Positions 27,147 to 35,561 of a stretch of DNA of 64,000 bases are shown here, in pieces. Positions within the stretch are counted from its first letter, which is position 1, and each line of letters opens with the position of its first letter. The stretch spans positions 620,001-684,000 of the forward strand of contig JAQZBR010000002.1 in assembly GCA_029237775.1 (NCBI GenBank). The letters run 5' to 3'. This DNA is from Bacteroidota bacterium. Its GTDB lineage: Bacteria > Bacteroidota > Bacteroidia > 2-12-FULL-35-15. Position numbers and translations under genes: made by a program. The notes below the pieces were generated by a model. It was not told the DNA's origin. It saw only the letters and a list, made by a program, of their open reading frames with translations, and ran no database searches.

Positions 27147-27689
27147 ATGATAGCAAAGAGACCAAAACATATTTTTATTGTAGAAGATAACGAGATTTAT
27201 TCAATGATGCTTGATTACATTCTCTCAAAGGATAGTATATATCAGTTTGTGAGTTTTAAGTCAGGAGAAGAATGCATTGAGAATCTGTATTTAAATCCGG
27301 ATGTGATCATACTTGATTACGGTCTGCCGGGAATGAACGGATATGAAACACTGCTTGAGGTTAAAAAGAAGAATCCGAATATTCATGTAGTGATCCTTTC
27401 CAATAATGAAGATAAAAAGTTGAGGGCACAGCTTCTTGAAGCGGGTGCTGACGACTTTGTAATGAAGCAGGGACATGGAGAGAATCAGATCATTGACAAA
27501 ATAGAAGATATTTTAAGCAGGGATGAAATGCAGAAAAAGACCACTGAGCTAAAAAAGAAACCAATGGCCAAAGCAATGTATTTCGTGCTTGTTTTTGCCC
27601 TGTTAGCCCTTGGGATATTTATCACCCAGGCGGCAAAAAACAAATCCCACGACAAAGCAGGGGCCTCATATATGTATGAGAGTCACTAG
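27147..27689 (+). CDS. membrane-anchored response-regulator receiver protein (second of two)
   Basis: 180 residues with the same plan as the gene before it: receiver (8-125) with Glu13/Asp14, phosphoacceptor Asp57 (IILDYG), Ser85 and Lys107, then a Lys-rich linker, one hydrophobic helix (about 143-161), and a polar tail of ~19 residues. The pair is clearly divergent, so this is an old duplication. A good Shine-Dalgarno, AAGGAG (27134-27139), lies 7 nt before the ATG, which is uncommon in this phylum. No output domain is present. Confidence 0.85.
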   Translation: MIAKRPKHIFIVEDNEIYSMMLDYILSKDSIYQFVSFKSGEECIENLYLNPDVIILDYGLPGMNGYETLLEVKKKNPNIHVVILSNNEDKKLRAQLLEAGADDFVMKQGHGENQIIDKIEDILSRDEMQKKTTELKKKPMAKAMYFVLVFALLALGIFITQAAKNKSHDKAGASYMYESH

Positions 27690-27704
27690 AAAAGGAGAAT
27701 CGCC

Positions 27705-28904
27705 ATGAAGCCATTGTTATTTGTAATTACTTTACTGTTCACTTCCACAGTATATGCGCTTGATCATAACGGGATCATTGTGAAAACAGGTGAAGAGCAA
27801 AATACAGGCATTGATGGCCCGGCTACCGACAGCGATAAAGATTCTGCACAGGTTTACTATAAACGGGGCCTCGAAAAGAATGCAGCCAAAGAATATGGTC
27901 AGGCAATTCGTGATTTTAATAAAGCAATAAAATTCGATCCTACTCTTGGACCCGCATACATGTATCGCGCATACGCGAAACAACAGCTGATGGACTATAA
28001 ATCAGCACTGGCAGATTATAACCAGGCATTGAAATTAAAATTATCCTGGGAAGAAGCTTACGAAGCTTACTTTAACAAAGGACTCACACTTACAGCTCTT
28101 AGAAATATCAGGGAAGCAATGGCTGACTTTAACACCGCGATCAAGCTTAATCCTGATTATGCTGATGCATATTACAATAGAAGTGTTGTCAAGGGACGCA
28201 TTGGAGATTATCCGGGCGAGCTGGAAGATATCAACAAAGTGATTTCTTTGAGGCCGACTGATGACAACGCCTATAACAGCAGAGGAATTGTTAAATCAAT
28301 GATGGGTGATTATACCGGTGCCGTCACTGATTACGGAAAAGCTGTTGAGCTGAACCCTAAGAACAGCAACGCATTTTTTAATCGCGGAGTTGTTCTTTAT
28401 GAAATGGGAAAATATCTAGAAGCCTTGAACGACTACAACATGGCCATTCAGGTAAGTCCGGATCCGGAAATTTATAACAGGCGCGCAAATGTTAAATGCA
28501 GACTGAAGGATTTTCGCGGAGCATTTGATGATTACAACCAGGCAATTAAAATGGACACTAACAATTATGTGAGCTATCTGAACCGCGGTTATCTTAAGTA
28601 TGACCTGAAAGATTACAAATCGGCCATTGAAGATTACAATCAGGCTCTAAAAATCAGGCCGGATTATGCGATCGCTTATTATAACCGGGGACAGGCGAAA
28701 GGCAAAATGAATGATCTTAAAGGAGAGATCGAGGATTATAGCCGAGCAATTGAATTTAAGCCGGATTACGAAAACGCTTATATCGAAAGAGGCATGGCAA
28801 AATATGAAACAGGGGACCGGTCGGGAGGATGCGCAGATCTCAATCAGGCGGTGAAGCTGGGAAGTGACGAAGCCTATAACACACTCCTCGAATATTGTAA
28901 ATAA
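27705..28904 (+). CDS. periplasmic TPR-repeat protein
   Basis: 399 residues. Signal peptide (MKPLLFVITLLFTSTVYA), a short linker, then about ten tetratricopeptide repeats from about 48 to the end, each with the pattern AYYNRG..K...GDY..A..DYN.AI.L.P. Preceded by AAGGAG at 27692-27697. It is followed at once by an outer-membrane barrel gene. A periplasmic TPR protein beside a barrel recalls the two parts of BcsC/PgaA or the AlgK-AlgE pair, which export exopolysaccharides. That role is inferred from context only. Confidence 0.85.
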   Translation: MKPLLFVITLLFTSTVYALDHNGIIVKTGEEQNTGIDGPATDSDKDSAQVYYKRGLEKNAAKEYGQAIRDFNKAIKFDPTLGPAYMYRAYAKQQLMDYKSALADYNQALKLKLSWEEAYEAYFNKGLTLTALRNIREAMADFNTAIKLNPDYADAYYNRSVVKGRIGDYPGELEDINKVISLRPTDDNAYNSRGIVKSMMGDYTGAVTDYGKAVELNPKNSNAFFNRGVVLYEMGKYLEALNDYNMAIQVSPDPEIYNRRANVKCRLKDFRGAFDDYNQAIKMDTNNYVSYLNRGYLKYDLKDYKSAIEDYNQALKIRPDYAIAYYNRGQAKGKMNDLKGEIEDYSRAIEFKPDYENAYIERGMAKYETGDRSGGCADLNQAVKLGSDEAYNTLLEYCK

Positions 28905-28930
28905 CACATCTTAAATCTGAATTTACCATT

Positions 28931-29872
28931 ATGCTTAAAAATACAAGTACGCTAAAATTCTTTTTAATACTGTTCTTTTCTGTTGCATCCTTATCACAAA
29001 CTCTTGTTGCGCAGATCGAAGTTGAAGAAGAACCTAAGCGATTGTATTATGAACGGCTGAGGAGAGTAGACAACTTCTGGGACATGAAGGATATGAGAGA
29101 TGTAACTCATAAGGATCGCTTCCTGATGGGGAAAAACAGGATCTCAGGTAATATCACATATAACACGCAGCGCATTGTTCTCGATAACGGTCAAGAATTG
29201 CACAATGAATACAGAAGCGCGCTCGGTTTTTTTACACGAATCAGATTCTTTGAGCAATTCAGCTTTAACACAACATTCTATTACGATTTTAATCCAAAGG
29301 CCGCTGCCATATGGACCTCAAACTACACCTACTCCATCGGCAGATATAATTGGAAACCATACCGCTTTAATTACGGTTACGAAAATTACATCAACAACCG
29401 TTACAAGGATAATATTAAAGAGGTTGGCGATAAATTTCTCCAGGGTTACTATTTCCTTTCCTTCAGTCATCCCCTCTTTGACACGGTTCCAAAATTATTC
29501 AGGATCGATGAAAGTTCCTCTTTCAAGGTAACATACTTCGCACGTTATTCTATAAAATACATGGATAAATTCAACCATCTGAACGGTGGTCTGGATAATG
29601 GTAAATTTTACTTCGGTGCGGGTATGCGTTACACCATCTTTAAAAAGCTATATGTGGAAGGAGCTGTATACTATTACCCTGAGATGAGCAAAAAACAACC
29701 ATGGGACCCTGACTACAGTTATGGGCTGGGGTATTTTGACTGGCGCTCTTTCCGTCTTTCGTTCACTTACGGTAACTGGGCAGTTAATCGCTTCCCATGG
29801 AATAAGATGGAATATAAACGGTATGGCTTTCTCGATGGTAACTTCAGGATAACCTTTAACTGGATATGGTAA
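28931..29872 (+). CDS. outer-membrane beta-barrel protein
   Basis: 313 residues. The signal peptide ends at LVAQ. The mature protein shows many alternating, aromatic-rich strands (e.g. FFTRIRFFEQFSFNTTFYYD, FYFGAGMRYTIFKKLYVEGA) and ends in a last strand with a C-terminal Trp (RITFNWIW), the usual barrel-assembly signal. It might be a polysaccharide exit pore with the TPR protein. Its stop overlaps the start of the GH26 gene by 7 nt, so the two are translationally linked. Confidence 0.82.
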   Translation: MLKNTSTLKFFLILFFSVASLSQTLVAQIEVEEEPKRLYYERLRRVDNFWDMKDMRDVTHKDRFLMGKNRISGNITYNTQRIVLDNGQELHNEYRSALGFFTRIRFFEQFSFNTTFYYDFNPKAAAIWTSNYTYSIGRYNWKPYRFNYGYENYINNRYKDNIKEVGDKFLQGYYFLSFSHPLFDTVPKLFRIDESSSFKVTYFARYSIKYMDKFNHLNGGLDNGKFYFGAGMRYTIFKKLYVEGAVYYYPEMSKKQPWDPDYSYGLGYFDWRSFRLSFTYGNWAVNRFPWNKMEYKRYGFLDGNFRITFNWIW

Positions 29873-31518
29873 CCCGACATACCATAGGATCAATCTATTT
29901 CCTGCTCATTGTTTGCCTTTTTCCGATCCATTCAAATGCACAGCTTAAATTTGTTATTGAAGATTTTGAAGGGCTTGACTATGGCGCAGCTGATCTCAAG
30001 CCCCATGGGATGTTTGTGTACGGAAATGTTCACGCTTATGTTGATGGAACCATGTCGGTACCACAGGCTTATTCCGGAGAGCGTTCAATTAAAATAGTCA
30101 AAGAAGGGGCTGTAAAATATGGAGGCTGGGGAAAAGGGATCAGCATGAACGTTGAGCTTGATGTGACGAAAGATTATTTCAATTTTTATATCTACTCTCC
30201 TGTTTCAAATGGCCCTACAGAAGTCAAAGTTGAAATTCAGGAAGACGATAATTCAGATAACACTTATAACAAAAACCTTGATGATTCATGGATTGCCACA
30301 TTGCGCATAGAAGCAAAAAACAGCTGGCAACTGATTTCTGTTCCACTTACTACGTTCAAAGACAATAACGAAGGTGGTGATGACGGATTTAACGTGAGCT
30401 ACAAAAATGGCAAGCTCCTGGCGATGAACTTTTCCTACGATGAAAAAAGTAAAAATAATTTGAGCTGGTCGTTTGACTTTTTATGCCTTTCACAGGGAAC
30501 GCTCCCTACAGGCTCCGAGATTTTTTCTGCCCCTTCAGCACAACCTTCTGACTTCTGCAGCCTTGGGCTTTGGTCCAATGAAGGAAACACAGGCAATTTC
30601 ACCGCGATCGCTACAAACTTTGAAAACAGCTTTAAATACGGCATAGACAAAAACCTGGGCGTCATTCATTTTTTTCAACCTTTTGCATTTGATGGTGGTA
30701 ACACCGAAAACTCTTATCCGTCTATTGAGCGGATCAACAAGGTAATACACTCGGGTTATATTCCGATGATCACGTTGGAAGATCACTTCGTTAATTCAAA
30801 ACCAAATGTAAGACAACCCAATCTGTACAGCATTATAGAAGGCCATTTCGATCAATTCTTTGCACAGTGGGCAAAAGAAATAAAGCGCGCAGACGGAATC
30901 GTACTCTTGAGGATCTTACATGAATTCAATGGAGACTGGTACCCATGGTGCACAATTAATAATGACAGGAATCCGGAACTGGTGGTAAAAGCTTACCGAC
31001 ATATTCATGACATATTTAAAGCTCAGCAGGTTCACAACGTAAAATTCATCTGGTGTCCCAATTCAATGTCTTTGCCTCAGGAAAAATGGAATTTCATTAT
31101 GGAAGCATTTCCCGGGGATGAATACGTTGATTACGTAGCTCTTGATATTTACAACGGAGCCGGAAAAGGAACCCCCGTGTGGCGTTCGTTTCGAAAAGAA
31201 GGAATAGAGAATTATTTTGTTTTGAATCAAAGACTCGCGCATAAACCATTGCTTATATGTGAAGCTGCATCGAGAGAGCGGGAATCATCAGAATCGAAGA
31301 GCGGCCAGGATAAAGCAGAATGGATCCGACAAATGTCACAGGCTCTTAGTACAGATATGTCCAAAGTTAGATTGCTTACGTGGTTCAATGAAAAAGGAAC
31401 ATTTAAAATAACATCCTCACCCAATGCTCAACATTCTTATCTGAATAACGTGTTGAAGAATAATTACTTTAGATCAGGCTCAGGTGAATTACTACAATTC
31501 ATTAAAAGCAAAAATTAA
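29866..31518 (+). CDS. secreted GH26-like glycoside hydrolase with an N-terminal CBM-like domain
   Basis: 550 residues. Signal peptide (..IHSNA), then a jelly-roll domain (about 28-208) opening FVIEDFEGLDYG, similar to CBM11-type modules, then a (beta/alpha)8 catalytic domain. The general acid/base is probably Glu353 in ILHEFNGDWYPW and the nucleophile Glu466 in LLICEAAS, both in GH26-like contexts. GH26 enzymes act on beta-mannans, beta-1,3-1,4-glucans or related chains. In this operon it may trim the exported polymer, as BcsZ or AlgL do in other systems (inference). A terminator follows. Confidence 0.85.
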   Translation: MVTRHTIGSIYFLLIVCLFPIHSNAQLKFVIEDFEGLDYGAADLKPHGMFVYGNVHAYVDGTMSVPQAYSGERSIKIVKEGAVKYGGWGKGISMNVELDVTKDYFNFYIYSPVSNGPTEVKVEIQEDDNSDNTYNKNLDDSWIATLRIEAKNSWQLISVPLTTFKDNNEGGDDGFNVSYKNGKLLAMNFSYDEKSKNNLSWSFDFLCLSQGTLPTGSEIFSAPSAQPSDFCSLGLWSNEGNTGNFTAIATNFENSFKYGIDKNLGVIHFFQPFAFDGGNTENSYPSIERINKVIHSGYIPMITLEDHFVNSKPNVRQPNLYSIIEGHFDQFFAQWAKEIKRADGIVLLRILHEFNGDWYPWCTINNDRNPELVVKAYRHIHDIFKAQQVHNVKFIWCPNSMSLPQEKWNFIMEAFPGDEYVDYVALDIYNGAGKGTPVWRSFRKEGIENYFVLNQRLAHKPLLICEAASRERESSESKSGQDKAEWIRQMSQALSTDMSKVRLLTWFNEKGTFKITSSPNAQHSYLNNVLKNNYFRSGSGELLQFIKSKN

Positions 31519-31528
31519 GAACATAAAA

Positions 31529-31558
31529 AAACCTGTAACGAATACAGGTTTTTTTTTG
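31529..31558 (+). terminator. terminator of the receiver-GH26 operon
   Basis: AAACCTGTA (31529-31537) pairs with TACAGGTTT (31543-31551), followed by a long T run. Confidence 0.85.
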
Positions 31559-31577
31559 CTTTTTAAATATCACATTT

Positions 31578-31774
31578 TTAGAAATTCCTCAAACTTACGC
31601 ATTCGTTGAAACTCATCTTCACCAGATAGCTTCCTTTATCAAGTGTTCCGGTAGCAGTCTCGTCTCATATCCACCGTCTGTTTATCAGACTTTATGATGA
31701 GATCCGATTGTATTCAAGTAAGTTCGATGCAGACAAGCATCCGGCCAGTAGAAAAGCAAGTAGTTTTTTTACAT
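31578..31774 (-). pseudogene. decayed small lipoprotein-like gene
   Basis: In one minus-strand frame there is a lipoprotein-like leader, KKLLAFLLAGCLSASNLL, then two in-frame stops (TAA, TGA), then in the same frame a piece that reads TGTLDKGSYLVKMSFN, similar to the last strands of T9SS sorting domains, and a final TAA at 31580-31578. The only ATG at the leader is out of frame by one base. The total is about 64 codons. It looks like the remnant of a small exported protein; the T9SS resemblance is short and may be chance. Confidence 0.35.
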
Positions 31775-31811
31775 TCAGGAACTTTCGTTAAACAATATTA
31801 ATACATGTAGT

Positions 31812-32207
31812 TTAAGATGATTTATTCTCGCGTTTTGCATCAATGCTCATGGTTGCGTGCGGTACACTTCTCAGACGCTCTTTAGGAATAAGTTTTCCCG
31901 TAACCCTGCACACACCGTAAGATTTATTTTCAACACGGATAAGCGCATTTTGAAGATGTTCAATAAACTTCTCCTGACGTGCCGCTAACTGAGCGGTTTC
32001 TTCTTTTGAAAGAACGTCCGCTGCGTCTTCCAGTAATTTAAATGTTGGGGATGTATCATTTGTGCCGTGATCGTCCTGCAGTGTCAAAGAGCTTCGTAAA
32101 AGTTCATAATCCGATTTCGCCTCTTCCAGCTTTGATACAATCAGCTCTTTAAACTCTTTTAATTCCTCATCGGAGTAACGGTCTTTCGTTTCATTCTTAT
32201 TTTCCAT
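31812..32207 (-). CDS. TraR/DksA family regulator with degenerate zinc finger
   Basis: 131 residues: an N-terminal coiled coil (about 10-95), then YGVCRVTGKLIPKERLRSVP near the C terminus, the conserved block of the Bacteroidota TraR/DksA proteins. Of the usual four zinc-binding cysteines only one remains (Cys98), so zinc binding is unlikely. DksA-like proteins bind the RNA polymerase secondary channel and modulate transcription, often with ppGpp. The upstream DNA carries the 21-bp repeat promoter, so it may be co-regulated with the polysaccharide genes. Confidence 0.9.
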   Translation of the reverse strand: MENKNETKDRYSDEELKEFKELIVSKLEEAKSDYELLRSSLTLQDDHGTNDTSPTFKLLEDAADVLSKEETAQLAARQEKFIEHLQNALIRVENKSYGVCRVTGKLIPKERLRSVPHATMSIDAKRENKSS

Positions 32208-32248
32208 AATTCAATGTTTGTTTTAGATTTAATTCTGTCTTCGTAAGG

Positions 32249-32313
32249 CGAAATTATATCTACTTTATGCCATATGAATTTAAATTCGTTCAGAACCGAT
32301 TTTCTGTAGCCAT
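32249..32313 (-). promoter_or_regulatory. repeat-type promoter of the dksA-like gene
   Basis: The -7-like box TAATTTCG (minus, 32256-32249; one mismatch to TAnnTTTG) is 30 nt from TCGTTCA (plus strand 32286-32292), which is 21 bp from TAGCCAT (32307-32313). The start codon is 49 nt past the box. Confidence 0.5.
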
Positions 32314-32424
32314 AAGGTGCAGGTTTACAAGCAGAAAAATCTTATAAACACAATATACACTCGGGGGTACTTTCCAATGGCAGACACGTTGTTGGGGAAC
32401 CAAATCCCCAGGACCCTTATTTAA

Positions 32425-32473
32425 TAGCCAAAGACCGGGAAAGAATAGCCAAAATCTGTTAAAAAATAGGTGA
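32425..32473 (+). promoter_or_regulatory. triple 21-bp-spaced repeat array 1
   Basis: TAGCCAA (32425), TAGCCAA (32446) and TAGGTGA (32467) lie in the same orientation at exact 21-bp steps, each after AAT or AAAT. No TAnnTTTG box is found at the usual 30-31 nt on the near side, so the promoter it serves is unclear. Confidence 0.5.
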
Positions 32474-32515
32474 TTCAACAACTTATGGGGAGTGCTGCCG
32501 TTTTCATATAGTCAA

Positions 32516-32564
32516 TCGTTAAAAAGGGAAAAACAATAGTTGAGAGCCGGAAAAAAATAGCCGG
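32516..32564 (+). promoter_or_regulatory. triple 21-bp-spaced repeat array 2
   Basis: TCGTTAA (32516), TAGTTGA (32537) and TAGCCGG (32558) are spaced by 21 bp and end 48 nt before the start of the gene at 32613. A weak -7-like TAAGTTGT (minus, 32485-32478) is at 31 nt on the dksA side. It may serve either neighbour. Confidence 0.5.
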
Positions 32565-32612
32565 TATTTATAAAGAAAAATCCCTTTTAAATATTAATCT
32601 AAAACAGAAAAA

Positions 32613-34322
32613 ATGAAAAATTTAAAGAAAATATTTCAAATGAGCATGTTAGCATTAGGGCTAATGGGTGCAGCTAAAACAGCAGGTGCACAGGTTATTT
32701 CTAATCACTTCTTCGGTGAGAACGCGTGGATGCCGGATACAATTGGTAACGCAAATGCTTGTACTGATCCTCCATGTATATTATATGGTAAGCTTCACAA
32801 ACAGTGGGGTGCCATTAAAGCAAGCGGTGCGCAGATCATTAGATTTGGTGGTATTACACCGGATAAGAACATGCCTACAAATTATCAATATATTAAAATG
32901 ATCGATTCGATCCGTGCTAAAGGTATGGAACCGGTTATGCAGGTGCCTTTTCACAACTACCGTTATACTGCGCAGCAGGCGGCTGATATCGTTCACTTTA
33001 TCAACGTGGTTAAAGGAAAGAACATTAAATACTGGATCATCGGTAATGAGCCGAATTTAGGTTACTCATATACAAATGCCCACCAGGTTGCGACTTACAT
33101 CAAACCATTTGCGTCAGCAATGAAGAATGCGGATCCCTCGATCCTTATTGTTGGGCCGGAAGTAGCTTGGTATGATCAGGGTATCATCAATGGTTTAACA
33201 ACCCCGAACGGACCGGATGATATTACAGGTAAAGATGCGGCAGGAAGATATTACATTGATATTATCTCTTTCCATACTTACCCTTTCAATGGATCACAAA
33301 CAAGAGCACAGGTGCTTACTAAATTAACAGCTCCGGGTTCTTTACAGGATAATCTGATTGCACTTAATGCACGTATCGCTTCATGTAACGCAGCTCATGG
33401 AAGAACAGGTACAGCTAAGCTTAAAACTGCAATTACTGAGGCAAATATTAACTGGCAGAATCCTTCTAACGATAATTTAAATGGTGTTGGTGTGAATAGT
33501 TTCGTTGGAGCTCAGTTTGTGGCCGAAATGCTTGGAATAAGCTTAAAACAGAGTGTTGATTTCGTTAACTTATGGAGTGTTGTTGAAGGTAATAATACAG
33601 CGTTGAATATCGGTTATATCGATCCCCAGACTGGTAACAAGAAACCAATGTATTACCACTTTCAAATGATGGCTCAGAACTTCAAAGGGAATATGGTTGA
33701 TGCAACTTCAAACCAGACGAATGTTAAAACCTTTGCAAGTAAAACAGGGACACAGATCAATGTAATGATCATGAACCAGGAGCTTTCAACAAATTATAAC
33801 TATACTGTTCGTTTAAGTAATTCAACTGTATCAGGAAGTAATCCTTTGAAAGTAGCGGTAAATGCAGGTGTTAACATTGAATATACTGAATCAATACAGT
33901 CACAGTCATCTTTAGTGCTTACTTTTAACACTGCAGGTGTACTGATCAAAAAAACTGTGTATACTTTGTCAGGACATGCACAAGCTAATCTTCCTCCAAC
34001 TGTTACAACTTTCGGAACAACAGGATTAGAAGAAACAGCAGCTTTAGGAATGGATAACTCAAAATTTGATATTAATTTATATCCGAATCCAACAGCAGGT
34101 AAATTAACTGTGGCTTTGAACAAAGCAAATGATGAAGATAAGGTGATCGATATTGAAATGGTTAATTTAGTTGGTCAGATGGTTTATCAGAAAAAAGCGG
34201 AATTTAAAGATGGAAAAGAGCTGATAGATCTACAGGAAGGTGTTGCGAATGGAGTGTATATAGTGAGAGTGAAAGACGGAGAAAAAGTAGTAACGAAAAA
34301 AGTAGTATTAGAACGAAAATAG
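32613..34322 (+). CDS. T9SS-exported clan GH-A glycoside hydrolase
   Basis: 569 residues. The signal peptide ends at TAGAQ. A (beta/alpha)8 barrel of the clan GH-A type follows: the acid/base Glu146 in WIIGNEPNLG, and the nucleophile candidate Glu276 in TAITEANINW at the end of a later strand. I cannot assign the GH family with certainty. The last ~80 residues are a type A T9SS sorting domain (LYPNPTAGKLTVAL, MVNLVGQMVYQ, GVYIVRV). It should be secreted or bound to the cell surface and act on polysaccharides. Two repeat arrays lie upstream and a strong terminator downstream. Confidence 0.85.
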   Translation: MKNLKKIFQMSMLALGLMGAAKTAGAQVISNHFFGENAWMPDTIGNANACTDPPCILYGKLHKQWGAIKASGAQIIRFGGITPDKNMPTNYQYIKMIDSIRAKGMEPVMQVPFHNYRYTAQQAADIVHFINVVKGKNIKYWIIGNEPNLGYSYTNAHQVATYIKPFASAMKNADPSILIVGPEVAWYDQGIINGLTTPNGPDDITGKDAAGRYYIDIISFHTYPFNGSQTRAQVLTKLTAPGSLQDNLIALNARIASCNAAHGRTGTAKLKTAITEANINWQNPSNDNLNGVGVNSFVGAQFVAEMLGISLKQSVDFVNLWSVVEGNNTALNIGYIDPQTGNKKPMYYHFQMMAQNFKGNMVDATSNQTNVKTFASKTGTQINVMIMNQELSTNYNYTVRLSNSTVSGSNPLKVAVNAGVNIEYTESIQSQSSLVLTFNTAGVLIKKTVYTLSGHAQANLPPTVTTFGTTGLEETAALGMDNSKFDINLYPNPTAGKLTVALNKANDEDKVIDIEMVNLVGQMVYQKKAEFKDGKELIDLQEGVANGVYIVRVKDGEKVVTKKVVLERK

Positions 34323-34340
34323 TTTAGATTGATTGACGAA

Positions 34341-34382
34341 AGAAGCCCCCAGCTGAGAGATCAGCATGGGGGCTTCTTTTTT
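34341..34382 (+). terminator. terminator after the GH-A gene
   Basis: AGAAGCCCCC (34341-34350) pairs with GGGGGCTTCT (34368-34377), with an inner GCTGA/TCAGC stem and a T run. Confidence 0.85.
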
Positions 34383-34400
34383 TGGTATTTGTGAAGATTG

Positions 34401-35258
34401 TTATTTAGAGACGATCATTTTCATTGAACGTGAAGTCCCTTCTTTTTTCAAAACATAGAAATAAATTCCATTTGGTATTTCGCGGGGGTCAAAAGGAACA
34501 GAATATATTCCTGCTTTCATATTTTGTTCAAGCAGAGAAGCTACCGGATTTCCAACCATATCATAGAGTTTCAGCGATACCGGTCCGGCCGAATTTAACT
34601 GAAAATTAATTTTTGTTATTTCTTTAACCGGGTTCGGAGTATTTTGATATAACTTAAACCCTCCCACCGACTCCAGTACCGGTACTGCTACTGGCGCTAC
34701 TGTCGGCCCGCTGAGGTCATCGATATAATACGTGTCCGAAGTCACCGTGTTGGGTCTGAACAGAACAACCACTTTATCAACATTGTTAGAAGCGACTGCA
34801 CTTCCTGCCGGGATCTGAGCAAAGTTGAAAGTCAACTGCTGCCATCCGTTCTGTACCGTGGTAGTGGCCGTGTACTCACTGTGTACTCCTGCAGGATAGG
34901 ATGTGATAGTGCCGGACCCTAACTGTAGCTGAATCAATGAACCTACAGGTGCGGTGGTGTAAAGTTTCATTTTGATCTTTGCTGCTCCGTTGCTTGTTGC
35001 ATAGTTCGCGACATCGGTTAGTTTGTTATTTGCATGAATTTGCAGGTTATCATATAACATCGTGTCCCTTTGGTATTTTGCGCAATGCAAACTATTGTTA
35101 ATCATGTCCGTTGCCGGATTGTTGAATATACTGTCCAGAGTACCGGAATAAAACCCGAAGTATGATGACTTTGTCCCCTCAAAGTCATTATAATTCTGTT
35201 GTGCTATAGATGTGCGGTAAATCATCAGTAATAATATTAATAGTATGAGTTTTTTCAT
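34401..35258 (-). CDS. T9SS-exported jelly-roll (CBM-like) protein
   Basis: 285 residues. Signal peptide (..TSIAQ), then a jelly-roll-like domain (about 20-195) that is a paralogue of the protein at 23264, starting NYNDFEGTKSSYF and ending DTYYIDDLSGP. The C-terminal ~75 residues are a type A T9SS sorting domain (LYQNTPNPVKEITKINFQL, LYDMVGNPVASL, PNGIYFYVLK). Likely a secreted or surface glycan-binding protein. Its promoter has the 21-bp repeats. Confidence 0.83.
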   Translation of the reverse strand: MKKLILLILLLMIYRTSIAQQNYNDFEGTKSSYFGFYSGTLDSIFNNPATDMINNSLHCAKYQRDTMLYDNLQIHANNKLTDVANYATSNGAAKIKMKLYTTAPVGSLIQLQLGSGTITSYPAGVHSEYTATTTVQNGWQQLTFNFAQIPAGSAVASNNVDKVVVLFRPNTVTSDTYYIDDLSGPTVAPVAVPVLESVGGFKLYQNTPNPVKEITKINFQLNSAGPVSLKLYDMVGNPVASLLEQNMKAGIYSVPFDPREIPNGIYFYVLKKEGTSRSMKMIVSK

Positions 35259-35315
35259 TGTAGTGGTATTTGCTGTTCAACTTCTCTAAAATCTGGTCTG
35301 TTATTTATACTGATA

Positions 35316-35380
35316 CAAAGTTAAGGCATCGAAGGAGGGTTTCGGGCGGTATTCGGTGAGCGGGGATTTAAAATCGTTAA
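35316..35380 (-). promoter_or_regulatory. repeat-type promoter of the 34401-35258 gene
   Basis: The -7 box TAACTTTG (minus, 35323-35316) is 30 nt from TCGGTGA (plus 35353-35359), which is 21 bp from TCGTTAA (35374-35380). The start codon is 65 nt past the box. Confidence 0.65.
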
Positions 35381-35466
35381 GGACGGAAAATGGCGAAAGT
35401 TGATAAAATATTCCGTTTGACCCTCCTCAGATAAAACCCTTGCCCGCAGCCATTTTTTACCTCCCC

Positions 35467-35532
35467 CTGGCATACAAAAACAGGCGTTCACCGAAAACTG
35501 GCACAAATCTTTACAAAGCATCGATAGGTTTG
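35467..35532 (+). promoter_or_regulatory. repeat-type promoter of the GT4-GH57-kinase operon
   Basis: CTGGCAT (35467-35473) and TCACCGA (35488-35494) are 21 bp apart; the second ends 31 nt before the -7 box TAGGTTTG (35525-35532). The ATG is 37 nt past the box. It shares the 303-bp gap with the divergent promoter at 35316. Confidence 0.62.
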
Positions 35533-35561
35533 CATAATTATTCACGCATTTTTAAGTTTCA

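Noticed and set aside
31603-31609. TCGTTGA in the GH26-dksA gap
   Set aside because: No partner at 21 bp; it lies in the decayed gene.
35499-35515. TGGCAC-N5-TTTAC before GT4 as a sigma-54 promoter
   Set aside because: The -12 part does not fit TTGCA, and a perfect TAnnTTTG box with correct spacing explains the start better.
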